A DNA stretch of 64,000 bases from Sipunculus nudus (Eukaryota; Annelida; Sipuncula; Golfingiida; Sipunculidae), in NCBI GenBank assembly GCA_026874595.1, contig CM049313.1:37788659-37852658 (forward strand), read 5' to 3'. The notes beneath the pieces were generated by a model that made no database searches, was not told the origin of the DNA, and saw only the letters and a program-made list of their open reading frames with translations. Made by a program: the position numbers and the translations under genes. How positions within the stretch are numbered: the first letter of the stretch is position 1; the number at the start of each line of letters is the position of its first letter. Shown here in pieces: positions 1 to 12,918 of this stretch.

Positions 1-3000
1 GGAGATGTTTCAGCAACAAAGCGATCTCCGTTGTTGTTATTCCGTATTGGTGCTGTCACAGTATTAGCTGCCAATAGACTTGCCCATTTTGGCAGATATT
101 CTCATCGTGCATTAACTCTCCACAATGCGTTTGCTCGGGGTAGCAGTGTTGGCGTCCTGGTTGGTAGGCCGGAGCAAAACGATATAATATTTTCAGGTGA
201 GTCCTGTGTCAACAAAATAAACATTGAAAACTTCTGAAACCTTGCATTTTCTTTTTATAATAAGTCAAACATTACTACTTATGAAATAAAGCAAAATCCT
301 GATAAACAACTGCCGGGAACTGTGTTTGTAGTAGTTCCCCGGTATTCTCATAGATGGCAGGAGCTGTTGGCTACATGTATGTTTAATTAAACTACACTAA
401 ATTTTATTTTTGTCCTGTCTGATTGGTTTGTGAGCAAATCTACTAAAAACTAATGAATGAATTGTGATGAACATTTCTGGAGGTTACGGTTATCACTTAA
501 GGAGCAGTACATTCAGTTTTTATGGTAATCTGGATCACTGTGATATATTTTTGGTTTTATCACTGTGATATTTATTTGGTTTTAAATTATTCTGTAACTT
601 TTGTGGGGAGGGACATTTGCTTTATTCTTGCTGAGGGCTAAAGCCATTCATTGGAATTAGGGGCTGCTTTTATTTTGGAGCTTATCTGTGATCCAGCTTT
701 AAACAGTTATAAACATTGCTTCCTGCCAGTGTTAATTTCTGTAATCATTGTATGAGCTATATACCTTATGATTAATCTATGACTCATGTCAGGCAGGAAT
801 GGTCTTTTGCATGCAAGCCTTCCAACAAATGTCTCATGTTAAATTTAGTTTAGGATAATAAATATTGATCATATATATCTGGTTCGTTCCACTTATTATC
901 CCCTCTCAACTAAGTTGCAAATGGGATACAGTAAAGCCTCCGTTCGTGCCTCTGTGCGTCCATGAGTGTGTCCAGCCGGAATTGGCTTGTGGATTGATTT
1001 CAAGCCAAACTGTTTTACCAAAACTTTTCATCTCGCACATATGGCTCACCCACCCATTAGTGAAGAACTATTGGTTTTTAGGTCACAGGGTCAAAGGTCA
1101 CGACCACAGGGCCCACTTCTTGAAAAAGCTTTTGGACCAATTTAAGCCAAACCATTTGACCAGAACCTTTCATCTTGCAAATATGGCTCACTTACCCATG
1201 GTTGAAGAACCCTATCAATTTTGAGGTCACAGGGTTAAAGGTCACTGCCACAAGGCCCACTTATTGTAAAAAGATTGTGGACCAATTTAAAGCCAAACCG
1301 TTTGACCAAAACCTTTCATCTGGCAGATATGGCTCACCCATCTATGGATGAAGAACCCTTTTTAGTTTGGGGTCACAGGAGCAAAGGTCCCCGCCAGAGA
1401 GCTGCCCTCCTCATTTTTACACTGTGTAATACACCCATTCTAATTATGCTACATGAAAGGGGATACTCCACTTTGGGGTGCCATGGTTTCTGTTTAGAAC
1501 ATAGATTGTAAATACATCTTGACTTTTATTTAAGGTATTTCTGGGCAGAGAATGGGATCAAATGGACAAGACGTGCCAAAGTTAACAGAGGCGTGGTTAC
1601 ATAACCAGGAGCTGCTGTCACTGAGCGTCACCGCTCTGGCAGAGACAGACAGTAATGATACTGCAGGTAAACATGTCTGATAGTTTTTACCTTGGTCTCT
1701 AGGTGGCATTACTGTCTGCTTAATGAAGATGCAGTCTTCTGTAACTGTAATATGTCATTGTGAAGAACAGAACTTTACTTTTCTATTTCCTGGGTTGAAA
1801 ATAATCTTGAGTTATTGGTATTAAGTATTTTCTCTAATTTTCTGTGGGTTTAAATTAAACATTCAGCTTAACAATAAGTCAGGTGGTCATTTATTTGATG
1901 AGTTTATTAATTGAATAAATTTCATTGTTAAAAGCGTTCCCAAGTGCCATGCCTTTCATGAGTAATGTAAGTTTTAGATTCTGTTTAAAAGGTTTTCACA
2001 AGACATAACTTGCCATATTACAGTAGCATTAGATATGTCAATTTTGATATACCTTCACAATCTTTTAGGCTTACTGACACCTTTCAATACAATGAGGTAT
2101 TGCGTGGTTTCAGATTCTCAACAAACAGTGATTGTTGCTCGAAGGTGCTTCCAGAAGTTGCTCAACCAGCTCACTAAATACTTTCCCACACAACCAGCAG
2201 ATGTCACTGCAGGCTTCAGGGAGAAGGGTTCATTGATCAAGCTGCTCGGCCGGGGATTAAAGAGAGCAATCTCTCAAACAAAAGCGCCCCTAATTCTGTC
2301 TACTGATGTAAGTTTCATTTAGCTTTCCTGTGGTATTCTAAATTTGAATAAGCAGAGGTTAACTCAAATGGTTCATGCTGATTCTCCAACATCTAATCTG
2401 GTCCCAGTTGCTGCAGGGTTAATTTTTAGAATACAGGCACCACCACAGCATGTAGCCTTGATAATATTTGAAAGTACTAAAATCATGATCATAATCAATT
2501 ACTTATTTAATTGATTATTTATATATGTATATATTGTAACTGTAATTCAAACATAGGATTTTAATATAATTATAATAATAATCTTTACCCCTTTGTGTAA
2601 CAGAAGCATCAGTGTCATTCATAACCTGGAATGATATTATTTGATAAAGAAAAATAGGAATTATAAAACATGCATAGTGGAAAGCCAGCTTTATTGTAGC
2701 AAAGGTTTCATGTTACACCACTTGTATGACTACGCATCCTATGTAACATATACCTTGTTTGTAGTCACTGATGGCCAAGTTGAGAGACCAAGCCTTACAG
2801 TATAACAAACACATCCAGTCTCTGGAAGCCAAGACCCAGCGTTTACAGGACGAACTATCAGCACGACAGTCAGACAGCCCTGCCAGCCAGGATGTCATCA
2901 ATCTACTCCAAAACGAACTGCAGGAACTTAAAGAAAAGGTGAGATTACAGACTGTCCCCTGTAGGTGGCGCTGTGTGCTATATAAGGGGTTGGAGGTGAC

Positions 3001-6000
3001 TTTTTGAACTTCAGTGTATTAGAAGAAAATTAAAAGTAATCTTGAAATCTTATGAGTTGTAGATGGATGTTATATTCTTTACTTTGCACCAGTTCATGTG
3101 AATTTGTATAAACATATGATAAGAATGTTCCATAGTCAGTGAGGGTTTATCTGCATTGTGCAGGAAACACAGAAGTCATGACCTGTCAGTCACACATTGG
3201 AATCAGAAATCACAACCTGTCAGTCACACATTGGAATCAGAAATCACAACCTGTCAGTCACACATTGGAATCAGAAGTCACAACCTGTCAGTCACACATT
3301 AGAATAAGAAGTCATGACCTGTCAGTCACACATTAGAATCAGAAGTCACAACCTGTCAGTCACACATTAGAATCAGAAGTCACAATCTGTCAGTCACACA
3401 TTAGAATCAGAAGTCATAACCTGTCAGTCACACATAAGAATCAAAAGTCACAACCTGTCAGTCACACATAAGAATAAGAAGTTGTAACCTGTCAGTCACA
3501 CATTAGATTAAGAAGTCGTAACCTGTCAGTCACACATTAGAATCAGAAGTCATAACCTGTCAGTCACACATTAGAATCAGAAGTCATAACCTGTCAAGTA
3601 CACATTAGGATCAGATGTCATAATCTGTCAGTCACACAGTTCTGTTGAGGTTACCTGTAAGGCACTGACAGGGATTGAAAAGAGGAACTTCAGCTTGAAG
3701 TTTAACTAAACCAGTTGACTGTTTTGTACCTGTGCATCTCAGACAACTGATGGCCAGACTATTGAGACATATCCAGGGACTGTTTAAAAGGTGAATCAAG
3801 TTTAAAAGGCCCTTTTATTTTTTTGTGACCATGTTAAAAAATTGTTAAACCCAAGCTGTCTATGATTATTGGTACTGATGGTCTGTAACTGCTGCATGAA
3901 TTTGGGGGCGCCACCTCCAATTTTTTATTTTAAAAGAATTTTTATCAGATTTTCAATTTTGGCCATGTGAGTGGAATATCTCTAAAAGTATTCAACAAAG
4001 GAATTTCATTTCTTTGGTGCTGATACATATCAACAAAATCTGTCAAGTTGGAAGATGGATGACCTTGACCTATTTCTCAAGGTCACAGAGCTTATAATAG
4101 AAAAAAATTAGGAGCTATTTTCTCAGGAACCACTGGATGGATTGTTTCGGAATGTAGAATGGTCTTTGGCCTTGATGATCTCTTAAGTGCCGCATGACAT
4201 ACAAAGACTTGGGCCAGACTTACAAAGTTATATACCTCTCTAGTTCCAATTCACAACTTGAACATGAGACATTTGTAAAGATATACATCCATGTGAGGAC
4301 AAATATTACATAATTACTTGTTACTGTTACCACCCATAAATACTGCTCTTTTGGCTGTGGGCTTTTGTCAGCTTTTGCTGATATTCTAGTTTATTTTATT
4401 CTTTATATTAATGCCTAGGCCTGCCACCTGGTGCCCAGGAAGAAGTTTAACAGCGCCTGTGAGGAGCTGGAGGCAGCACTGAAGAGGGAGCAGCAGGCCC
4501 AACTGCTGCTGAAGGAGCTGAGTGGACAGTTACAGCAGCTGAGCAGCCAGGTGGACCAGCAGGCCAGTCACGGGGCGGAGAAAGACGAGACGCTGTCAGA
4601 GGCTGTCAAGGTACATAACTCTACTGTTTGTAAAAGTGCCTGCAGTAGGCATCCTCCTGTCTCAGAGATAGTGACCTGGCTGGTCAAACAGCCAGTGTTC
4701 AGTGTCTGAGGTGACTGAGTAGTCCCATGCTGACACAGCGGTCCCTGCCACATTTGTTGTCCATCATGATGCATTTCCTTCCTGTTCATATTTAATACTT
4801 CTTCCAGTATTGCTAGTTGTGCACACAGCTCTGCTATTCTTGTTATATGTATTGATGTATATGACACAAGAATAGTTATTTTATAATAATTAACATATAT
4901 AACATATTTTGGTTGGTTTGGTTTATATATTGCTAGGTAAAAGTATGCAAACCCTGGACCAATCAGTTGTGTGTAATGCAGCCAGTAATCCAGATATATC
5001 AACACCTTGGTGAATATTAGGTGAGGTCACAAATCACAGTGCCTCTCAGCCGAGTGCCAAGACTGTAGATCACTTGTTCAGAGACTACTTACAGATTTTT
5101 TAGCTGAAATTTTACCGAACATTCATGAAACTAGTTTGTGAAACAGCTTGTGCAGGCCTTATTTTGGTGCACTAGACTGATCTGTTGGTACATTCTCTAC
5201 TCAGTGGTAAAGATGGAGACTTCTCATATTTCACTAACAAAATGTGATTAATAAACAGTTTATTTCACAAAGTGTAAATCTTCATCAAATAAAACCTTAT
5301 CCTTCACTTTATATTGTGCAGGTCGTGATGTACTTTCACTTTACAGGAGTTATCAGAGGTCAAGATGGACCTTAAACGTAAAGAACAGATGGTGAGGCAA
5401 ATTAACAGACAGGTTGACCTCCTGGAGAAACAGAGGGCCGGACTACAGGAGAACATGCGGGATGCAGAGCGAGCACTAAAGACAGCAGCAAAGTATGTTG
5501 TTATTACATGTATAAACAGAAGTGCAGAGGTATTTTAAGGGCCTTATCAGTTTTAATTAAGGTTAATTGCATGAAAGTGTTCAGAATGAATTAATTGGTT
5601 AATGTATAATGAAGAAACATCAGGAAAAATACATTTATTTTCAGTTTGGATTATTTTCATGACAGATAGTCAAGAAACTGCTGGATATAATGGCAACATA
5701 ACTATAACTATTTTTTGTGACATCCTGTTTGTAATAACAAGTTTGAAAAATAGTTGTGGTAATTCTGAGAAGTGAAATAGTTCCCCTCAAAACTAGAACA
5801 TTCATTTGTCAGTGTTCCTCATGGATAAGGCATGGCACTTTAATGGACTTCAATAAAGCCTTGTAAGTTTAGCCTTCTGTTTTAAATTAGGCTTAAGCCC
5901 TGTTGATTGTGAAAAGAGAAGATCAGACATGCATTTTATCTCATTTCCTTGTATTAATTATGTGTACAAATGTCATTCTGTTTCCAGAGACAAAGACGGC

Positions 6001-9000
6001 TTGTCTTCCTACTTGAGGGCTGTTTGTAAAGCGCTGGACAAGGTGAGCAGGGGAAATATGTGAGGACTGGTTAGTCTGGTCATATTTGTAGGTGATCATA
6101 TTTGACAAGTGGTCATTAGGTAGGGGAATTTAATAATCCTGTAATTTAGACCATTCGGCTGTACCATGTTGTAAGGAAACACTTCAACTGAATAGAACAC
6201 TGCAATAATGGTCAATTTCTTTGACTTTGTACAATATTCAGCAGTCCTTTCATGATGGTTTAGTTACCAGATTTTCACATCAAGAGTATAGACTTAAGGT
6301 GCTGTATTAACTTGCCCTAAGTCCTGTTTCTTTTGGGGTTTTAACAGTTTGCGGTTGAAGTTGGCTGCAGTCCTGCCAAAGAACTTCCTAACCCAGCAGT
6401 CTTGTTGTCCCCTGACCTGCTGCCAAAGGACCATGGGAAGGCAGGACCAGAGCTGGCGAGCTGCCAGGTGCTGGTGAACTCGTTTACTTCTGTAGTGAAG
6501 CAGACCTACAGAAGACTGGACCAGCTGACTGGAGAGATGGACTCTCAGCGACAGCACATACAGATCCTGAAGATTGAGCTGGAAGCTGCGTGCAAGCGGC
6601 AGGAGGACAGTCAGGTCAGACCAGCAGAAAATTGTCATAATTCTTGAAATGTCATAAGATGTAAACTTAAGTCTTTAAACATTTAACTATCTCTATTAAC
6701 TGAGAAAAATGTTCAGTCATTATGGCTGCAAATCCATCCTTTCATAAAGGCCCATCCTTTAAGTGTATGTGTTGAACTATCTATATTGTTTATTCTTGTT
6801 CCCTGTTTACAAAATGTTCTGTTATACATCCTGAACTGTTATATTTAATTTTCTCATATCTTATTTGTGTGAAAGTATAATTAATCATTTATATACTGAT
6901 ACAGCTTTCAGAACGTCTAATGGTGATGGTGTTTGACTCAGACCTAATTATTTCCTGAAAAGCATCATGCAATTTAAACCTGGCCAAAGTTTTGCTGGAA
7001 AAGTTTTATAGTGTTCATGATTTCTTAATCATACCCAAACACAGAAAATTGGAAATCAAGGTAACCTTGTAAATATACATCATCCTTTGTGAAAAAGTGT
7101 AGAAACATAGGCCACATTCCCATGTTTATAATAATATGTAAAAGTAATAAATTCAAAAACATCAGGCCTTTATCATATCTTCAAGGGAATGTACTCCTAA
7201 CACTGTAACAGCATGGAGTCCAGTGGCTTGACAGTTTTGTATTACTGACACGTAGACTTTAAAATATACTTTCCCTACTCTCTCTCCTTCCAGAGCCTTC
7301 ACCCACAGGAGGCAGAGAAAGATGGCAAGCAAGATGAAAAGTGGTACACGCAGCAGATGGAGCCACCAGTCAAAGATACTTTTAAACCTCTCCAGTGAGT
7401 CAGCTTTCTGAACAATACTAGATGTAGGAACTTTGCACTGTAAGAAAGGTGTAGTCAGTATGGAAAAGGACTGTCTTTGTATACACATTTGTTTGAGTGT
7501 TCATCCATGCACAGAATTTAAGAATGTGTGCGGCTCAGACCAGCTCCTGTGGTCTAGGGTCAGAACACAGTCTGGGAGATTGTGGGTTGAAATCTCAGTT
7601 GAGGAGCAATGAGAGGCCATGCATCACTCAGAAACAAGTGTGCCTATCAAGGGTTTTTAGCTCAGCTGACTGTAAGTCATCTGAGCTATAGCGATCACTC
7701 TTTGTCCGTCGTCCTTCTGTCCGATTAGGTCTCTGTTACCCATATCAAGCTATAGGACTCTGAAGTATCCCTCAGAATAATGGACAATTTGATACAAAAG
7801 CTGAACTATCTGAACAACTAATGCAGAGATCACCATGATTCTTTGCATGGATATTGATTATGCAGTGTTTCATCAGTTTCTGCAGACTGGTGGCACCACC
7901 TGTATTTGTTTGGGTTTTTTTCTGAATTTTTTTCTCTATTTTTGAGACCTTTAAGGATGCTGTAATCTGTTAACGTGGCACAAATTGTAACAACAGGACC
8001 TAGAATCTTCATTCTTGTCATGCAAGGAGGCTCAAGAAAAGTGTCTGTGGAAACCTGAAATTAGGTCTTTGTTACCCATATCCTTCAAGCTATAGGACTC
8101 TGAAGTATCCCTCAGAATAATTGACAATTTGATACAAAAGCTGAACTATCTGAACAACTAATGCAGAGATCACCATGATTCTTTGCATGGATATTGACCA
8201 TTAAGTTTTTTATTAGTTTCTGCCGACTGGTGGAACCACCTGTATTTTTTTTAAAGTTTATGCATTTTTTCTCTATTTTTGAGATATATAAATATAGTCA
8301 CAATCTTGGCCTGTTGGTTAATCTGTTTGATGCTTCAGTTGAATGGGTATATACTACCATTCAGATGATAAAATTTCCTTTGGCGAATCTCTTCCCAGTC
8401 AGCTGAGCGTCATGACCCATGGGTCACTTGTTTAGTGTTATGACCAAGCAGTGAGTATGAGTACACCCAGGACCCATGTGTGGTAGTCACCAGGACACCA
8501 ATGTGAGCTTGTGCTACTGACATGTCACATAATCTGATGCACATGTTGAAACTCTGTTAAGCTAAAAAAAAATGATGTGGGTATCTCAACCAAAATAAGA
8601 GAGAATGTATATCACATGCTTAATCACACACATACATGAAATCCCTATGTAAAGCAAAATCAGTTCAAATTTACAGTGGCTATTTTTTTGTAAAGAACAC
8701 CCATCAGTCTAGACACCATCAAGAGTGTAGATTTTGTACACACATCATATGACAGGATTATTATGGTATATCCACCGTCCATCTGTCCATTTGTCAGTCT
8801 GTTACCTTTTTAAAGTCACCTTGATAACTTACCCAGGCTTTTGATTTTCACCATTACTACTTACCAACAGATTATCTTGCTTGAGTTCATTTATGGGCAA
8901 AATCCACACATATTTAGTAAGGTCATGGGTCAATAGGCTACTTTGTAGTGTTGCCGCAATAACTCACGAAGAATATGAAGGATTTTGATAAAACTCATCA

Positions 9001-10329
9001 GAAATGTTAATCAATAAAATATCTCGCCTAAGTTAGATTTCCAGAAAATCCACACCTATGTTATGAGGTTAGAGGTCACTGCAGCTAAGAGGCACCTTGG
9101 TGACGTACCAAAAATCCTGTTAATTTTCGTGAAGCTCGTTATACATATTTTCCAATAGAGTTTCTCACCTCAATTAAACTCCTTAGCTGATTTCACTTAT
9201 ATTTAATGAGGTCAGAGGTCATAAGAGGTTACCTCAGGGTATCTGTTTTGCTTGAAAAAAAAAATACTTAGAATCTGTTACTCACCAATGTCTCTTGATG
9301 ATGTGATAAATGTTTGTACAAAATATGTCACACTATAGAGGTTAATGCTACATATAATGATGATCTGTTAACTTGCTTTTATTTGTATTGTCTGTAGTCC
9401 AATCCGTTCTGTGTTTAAAATTTGCTTATTTCTGTAATATTAAGTCATTGCTGAACATATTTCTGTAATATGTAGTAATGGCTTAACATAATTATGTAAT
9501 ATTTAGTAATTATTTAATTATTTTTTTTTGTTATATCTAATGATTGTTGAACATATTTCTGTAATATTTAGTAATTGCTGAACACAATTCTGTAATATTT
9601 GGTTATTGCTGAACAGATTTCTGTAATATTGAGTAATTGCTGAACAAATTTCTGTAAAATTTAGTAATTGCTGAACATATTTCTATAATATTGAGTAATT
9701 GCTGAACATATTTCTTAATATTTAGCAATTGCTGAACATATTTCTGTAATATTGAGTAACTGCTGAACATATTTCTGTGATAATAAGTAATGGCTGAACA
9801 TATTTCTGTGATAAAAAGTAATGGCTGAACATATTCTTTTCAGAGAAGACACATCCATGTCTGCTTATACCTCTCCAGTTAAACAGACAAAGCCAGGACC
9901 ATTAAACACCAGGTACACTTAACAGTACAGTCTCCAACCATACTGGTACATCACTAAACATATTTATTGATACTGCCTGCTCAACAGAAGCATTAAGACT
10001 TAAGTAAGAATGCTTTATTAACTGTCAATATACAGGTAACTTGATTGTAACTTATCTTATTATGTCAAGGTGTTCTCCATATATTTCCAGATGTGTGACC
10101 CTGTCTTCTGTTTACATGACCAGATAATGCTCAACTCCTAATCTTTAATATTTTTAGACAAGTACCAGATTTAATTGAAAAGTATCAAGTTTACATTTAC
10201 AAGTGGTCCACAAAATCACTAATTTAATGAAAGATTATTATAAAGAAAGTAAATTTTATCAGCCTGTGATTTGATGTTTTCAGTACACCTCAATCAAAGC
10301 GGCATCAGGCAAAAACTGGAGAGAAATAA
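1..10329 (+). CDS. Large coiled-coil protein, C-terminal 11 exons (CCDC171-like?)
   Basis: Exons read in one phase-consistent chain: 1-196, 1535-1666, 2069-2307, 2765-2938, 4419-4610, 5347-5492, 5988-6042, 6348-6614, 7294-7394, 9844-9912 and 10284-10329, ending in TAA. They give 538 residues; the 5' part lies outside the window. All introns are GT-AG. The first exons encode a mixed helical segment with the motif VTVLAANRL. The middle exons (from MAKLRDQALQ through ALKTAAK) are heptad-rich, charged and Gln/Leu/Glu-rich, as in a coiled coil. A conserved-looking block (LLSPDLLPKDHG, then ASCQVLVNSF) precedes a last helix. The tail is short, basic and disordered. I see no enzyme motif. The layout and the LAANRL and CQVLVNSF blocks resemble the C-terminus of CCDC171 as I remember it, but I could not align it; another centrosomal or ciliary coiled-coil protein is possible. 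The gene structure is certain, the name is not. Confidence 0.75.
197..1534. other. Intron of the coiled-coil gene with a 140-base tandem repeat
   Basis: Non-coding. From about 930 to 1400 there are three diverged units of roughly 140-146 bases. Each has the anchors ATATGGCTCACCCA, a ggtcacagggtcaaaggtca-like block and TTGGACCAATTTAAGCCAAA. The open frames at 865-1224 and 1275-1511 are this repeat read through and have no protein-like character. I see nothing in the rest. Confidence 0.65.
3176..3640 (+). repeat. 34-base minisatellite, about 14 copies
   Basis: The unit cacaacctgtcagtcacaca continues with ttrgaatcagaagt, 34 bases in all, and repeats head to tail without spacers inside the intron after exon 4 of the coiled-coil gene. 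Copies differ by a few substitutions (cataacc, cacaatc, agaataag). Because 34 is not a multiple of three, it cannot code a regular protein repeat. Confidence 0.9.
3905..4270. repeat. Dispersed repeat remnant with GGCGCCACC and AAGGTCA blocks
   Basis: The block starts GGGGGCGCCACCTCC and includes a dyad around TGACCTTGACC and CAAGGTCA. These words recur in other repeats of the window (38.6-46 kb and 50.8-51.3 kb). No ends or coding are visible, so I call it a diverged fragment. Confidence 0.45.
4611..7293. other. Introns 5 to 8 of the coiled-coil gene
   Basis: Between the exons at 5347-5492, 5988-6042 and 6348-6614 the sequence is AT-rich intron. The antisense frames at 4568-5005 and 6294-6638 are shadows of plus-strand exons or intron read-through. 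I see no repeat of note here. Confidence 0.6.
7525..7650 (+). repeat. tRNA-derived SINE fragment
   Basis: A tRNA-like head shows an A-box-like TGGTCTAGGGTCAGAA and a B-box-like GGGTTGAAATCTC about 30 bases on. A related minus-strand copy at 19505-19640 shares AGAACACAG, CTGGGAGAT and TCTCAG..GAGG in the same order. Two copies of one family support a SINE rather than a tRNA gene; the cloverleaf is not intact. Confidence 0.45.
7659..8432 (+). mobile_element. Compact B-family Helentron-like element (E1)
   Basis: Lies in the intron between exons 9 and 10 of the coiled-coil gene. The 5' end AGCTCAGCTGACT folds with AGTCATCTGAGCT; the 3' end is GTCAGCTGAGCG, then the palindrome GACCCATGGGTC, then ACTTGTT. 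The 5' end and the subterminal 3' block are 12-base inverted repeats, so the inverted repeats are asymmetric. A GTCCGTCG microsatellite and two diverged satellite units lie between. It has no coding capacity. It is the shortest complete copy in the window and serves as an empty-site reference for the C insertion at 44462. Confidence 0.7.
8800..9240. repeat. Tandem repeat of about 140-150 bases, three diverged units
   Basis: Units share AAAATCCACACMTAT, a ggtcatgggtcaa / ggttagaggtcac block, and a CTTGGTGACGTACC-like segment. A reverse-strand relative occurs at 54580-54880 inside TRMT1. No coding. Confidence 0.55.
9427..9840 (+). repeat. 31-base minisatellite directly before exon 10
   Basis: The unit tgctgaacatatttctgtaa continues with tatttagtaat, 31 bases, in about 13 copies with slippage. 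It runs up to the acceptor of the exon at 9844, so it probably supplies the branch-point and T-rich tract of this intron. Confidence 0.88.
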
Positions 10330-12164
10330 ATGACCAAACCACACAGATCAAAAGACCAGCAGTACAGCTGTACCAGTGGGATGAAGTGTGATTTGACGCC
10401 TTTTATATCGATTCCCTCCATTCCCTCTGCATATTTGGCCTTACTTAAAGAATATGAAATTCATCCTTAGCTTCTTTTGTTATAACCAAGTTTTGTTGGC
10501 TGAGTATGCGTTTTATTTCATCAACAACAACAGTGAAATCTTGCTAACTAAATCATCTGTGGGGCCAGCCAAAGTGGTCGGGTAAGCCGGGTGGTCGTGT
10601 TAGTGGGAGGTTTTTATGATGATTTACCCCGAGTACAGAACCTAAATAGTGTCTTCTTAGCAAGGTGGTGATGATAGTTGGGTGGTCGTCAGGCAAGATT
10701 TCACTCAAGCTGAAACAAAACTGAGATAATCCAGTCAGATTTATAACATCAGGTGACAGCAAGTGTTTAATGTGTGATCATATAAATGTAATGTTTTGGC
10801 CATTGTTTGGGACAGCTAGTATTTTTCAAAGGTGTAAAAAGTAATACTGCAGTTAACCAGTGATTAAATTATTTGCTACTGTTACAGAGACTGTAATCAA
10901 TAAGTTTCCTGTAATACTGTAGGCTTGTGGGTAGCAATAGCATGCCACAGCAGAGACCGCCTGTTAACTCCATACAGGTCAGGGATTTCAATGTACATCT
11001 GTATGTATACATCCAGTATTAACTGCTTCCTGTTCATACTTGCCTTTCATACTGTTTACATGTGTGGTGATGCCTTATCAGATATTTGCCACTTGATGTA
11101 GACTACATATAGGTTCATGAGACATCTTTGGCATCCAATCATACTGGTAGATATTACCTTTGCTTTAAACATTACCATACTGACACACATGCTTCATTAT
11201 ACATACTTGTGTAAGATAGCAGATTAATTACATAACCAATACCTGGACAAAATATCACTTACCTCCAATTCATTCATTAGGGTGTATATATTTAATATAT
11301 AGAAAAACACAGGGTCTACCACCAAATGTGGAATATAAAAAAATGTGTGACACATGAAATCCTTGATTTTAATATTAATCAGCTCCTGTAAGGCAAGCAT
11401 TACAAAGTTGATGGTTGGTGAGTGACTTGGACATGGGGTCTGTTGCAGTTACAGTACATATGATTTAAGCCCAGCAGCAGCCATAAATGCTATTAAATTA
11501 CAGTTGTAACATCATAATGGGTACCATAGTGACACAGATGCCCCTGGATTTGAGTCCTTTGGATGACTTATGTTGTCTTATTGCAACAGATCCCTGCATT
11601 AGTGGTAGGTTAGTGGTTACATGTAGTAATGAAAAGTAAATAATCAGAATATCCTGTTCTTCATGACAGTTTTTAATGCACAGAGAGTGCCAAACATAAC
11701 GGACACATTAATTTATGACAATTACTCAGTGCTCAGAACTGTGAATAAATATGTTATATTTGTGATTATAATGTAAATACCTGAACAGTGTAGAGGATTT
11801 TTCCTCCACACTTTTCAGGGACAAAGGGTTTCAGGAACATTCATAATGGATCAAAATGTAGGTTTGATGTTACAAGAGACGCGTCTTTCCAGTACCATAA
11901 ATAGACTGTTGTGTTTATTACAGATATCAGATAAAAGACGTTTCTGAAAACCTGCATGTGAAAACTGGTGTCGGCACAAGCAAAATTCGTGAAATAGTTT
12001 TCCATGAACTCTTAGTGCCTGATAACAAGACTTCTGTGTATTGTGATGGGCTATAATCATCTGATTGCTTTCTCTTGTAAACTGAAATAATTTAAATAAT
12101 TTAAATTGTAATAGGATATGATTATTAACTTATATAGCATCAACTTCTGAATCATTTGACAGTA

Positions 12165-12333
12165 CAGTGGAACTTCTCCTTACAGGCACCTCTGTCCTGA
12201 GGGCACTTATTTACGGCCACGTAAGGGCAGCCCCTGGAAAGGTCCCAAAATCTATAACCTCCCTTCTAAGGGCACCTCCATTGCAGGCAAAATGTCAAGT
12301 CCTGTCAGTGTCAGTAATTCAGAGGTTCTATTG
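12165..12333. mobile_element. TA-flanked pogo/Tigger-like miniature element
   Basis: Flanked by TA on both sides. The left end CAGTGGAACTTCTCC and the right end read in reverse, CAATAGAACCTCTGAA, form imperfect terminal inverted repeats. Inside are GGCACCTCTGTCCTGAGGGC-like stretches typical of CAGTGGAACCTC elements. It is 169 bases with no coding, hence a non-autonomous copy. Confidence 0.5.
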
Positions 12334-12797
12334 TATTAAATGATTTATAAATTTTACATCATGACAAATAGAGGACAGTAGTAGAGACTGTGATATCATC
12401 TGAAATGACATGATTGTTTAGAATAAATTTTTGTTTTACATTTACACAAGCAACAACCAAATGTATGTAATTTATTTTTTTGTTTACATTTTAGGATATT
12501 TGCATTATTGATGTCTAATCCAATTATTTATATCTTTTCATTTTAAATAAATAGTTATTTTGCAATGACTTGTTTTTTGTCTTAGTTTTGAATGTTTCAT
12601 AGGATTCTCTTAAATAAAGTTCAGAGCAGAAATGTGCATGTATACAATCATAGTATACTTTCAATTAAGAAAATTTAGTCCTACATGGTACTGAACTAAT
12701 CCCAACATTCACACCTGCTTAGGCATTCAAGGCTAATAAAAGCAGGAGTGAAACTTGGTATCATGTCTAAAAATTTAAGCAGATGGCCAAATAAGTC

Positions 12798-12918
12798 GGG
12801 GGGGCTGATCCAGGATTTTGGAAAAGAGGGGTCCAATCCATTTGACTGAAACCCTGAAAGGTTGCTTCGGATGAAAAGGGGGGGGGGGGGGGGTCGGGAC
12901 CCCCTGAATCTGCTTCTG
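12798..12918. mobile_element. hAT-like miniature element with GGATCC ends and a G tract
   Basis: The left part GGGGGGGCTGATCCAGG and the right part read in reverse, CAGAAGCAGATTCAGGGGG, are diverged forms of the CAGAAGCGGATCCAGGGGG end also seen at 50670-50690. A run of at least 15 G lies inside. There is no coding. Confidence 0.45.

Noticed and set aside
3176-3640. Regular direct repeats that look like a CRISPR array
   Set aside because: The 34-base units are contiguous with no unique spacers, drift in sequence, and lie in an intron of a eukaryotic gene.
6294-6638. 114-residue minus-strand frame
   Set aside because: Exactly opposite the well-supported exon at 6348-6614 of the coiled-coil gene.
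7525-7650. A functional tRNA gene
   Set aside because: Box A and B words are present but no full cloverleaf or matching acceptor stem can be drawn, and a second related copy exists.
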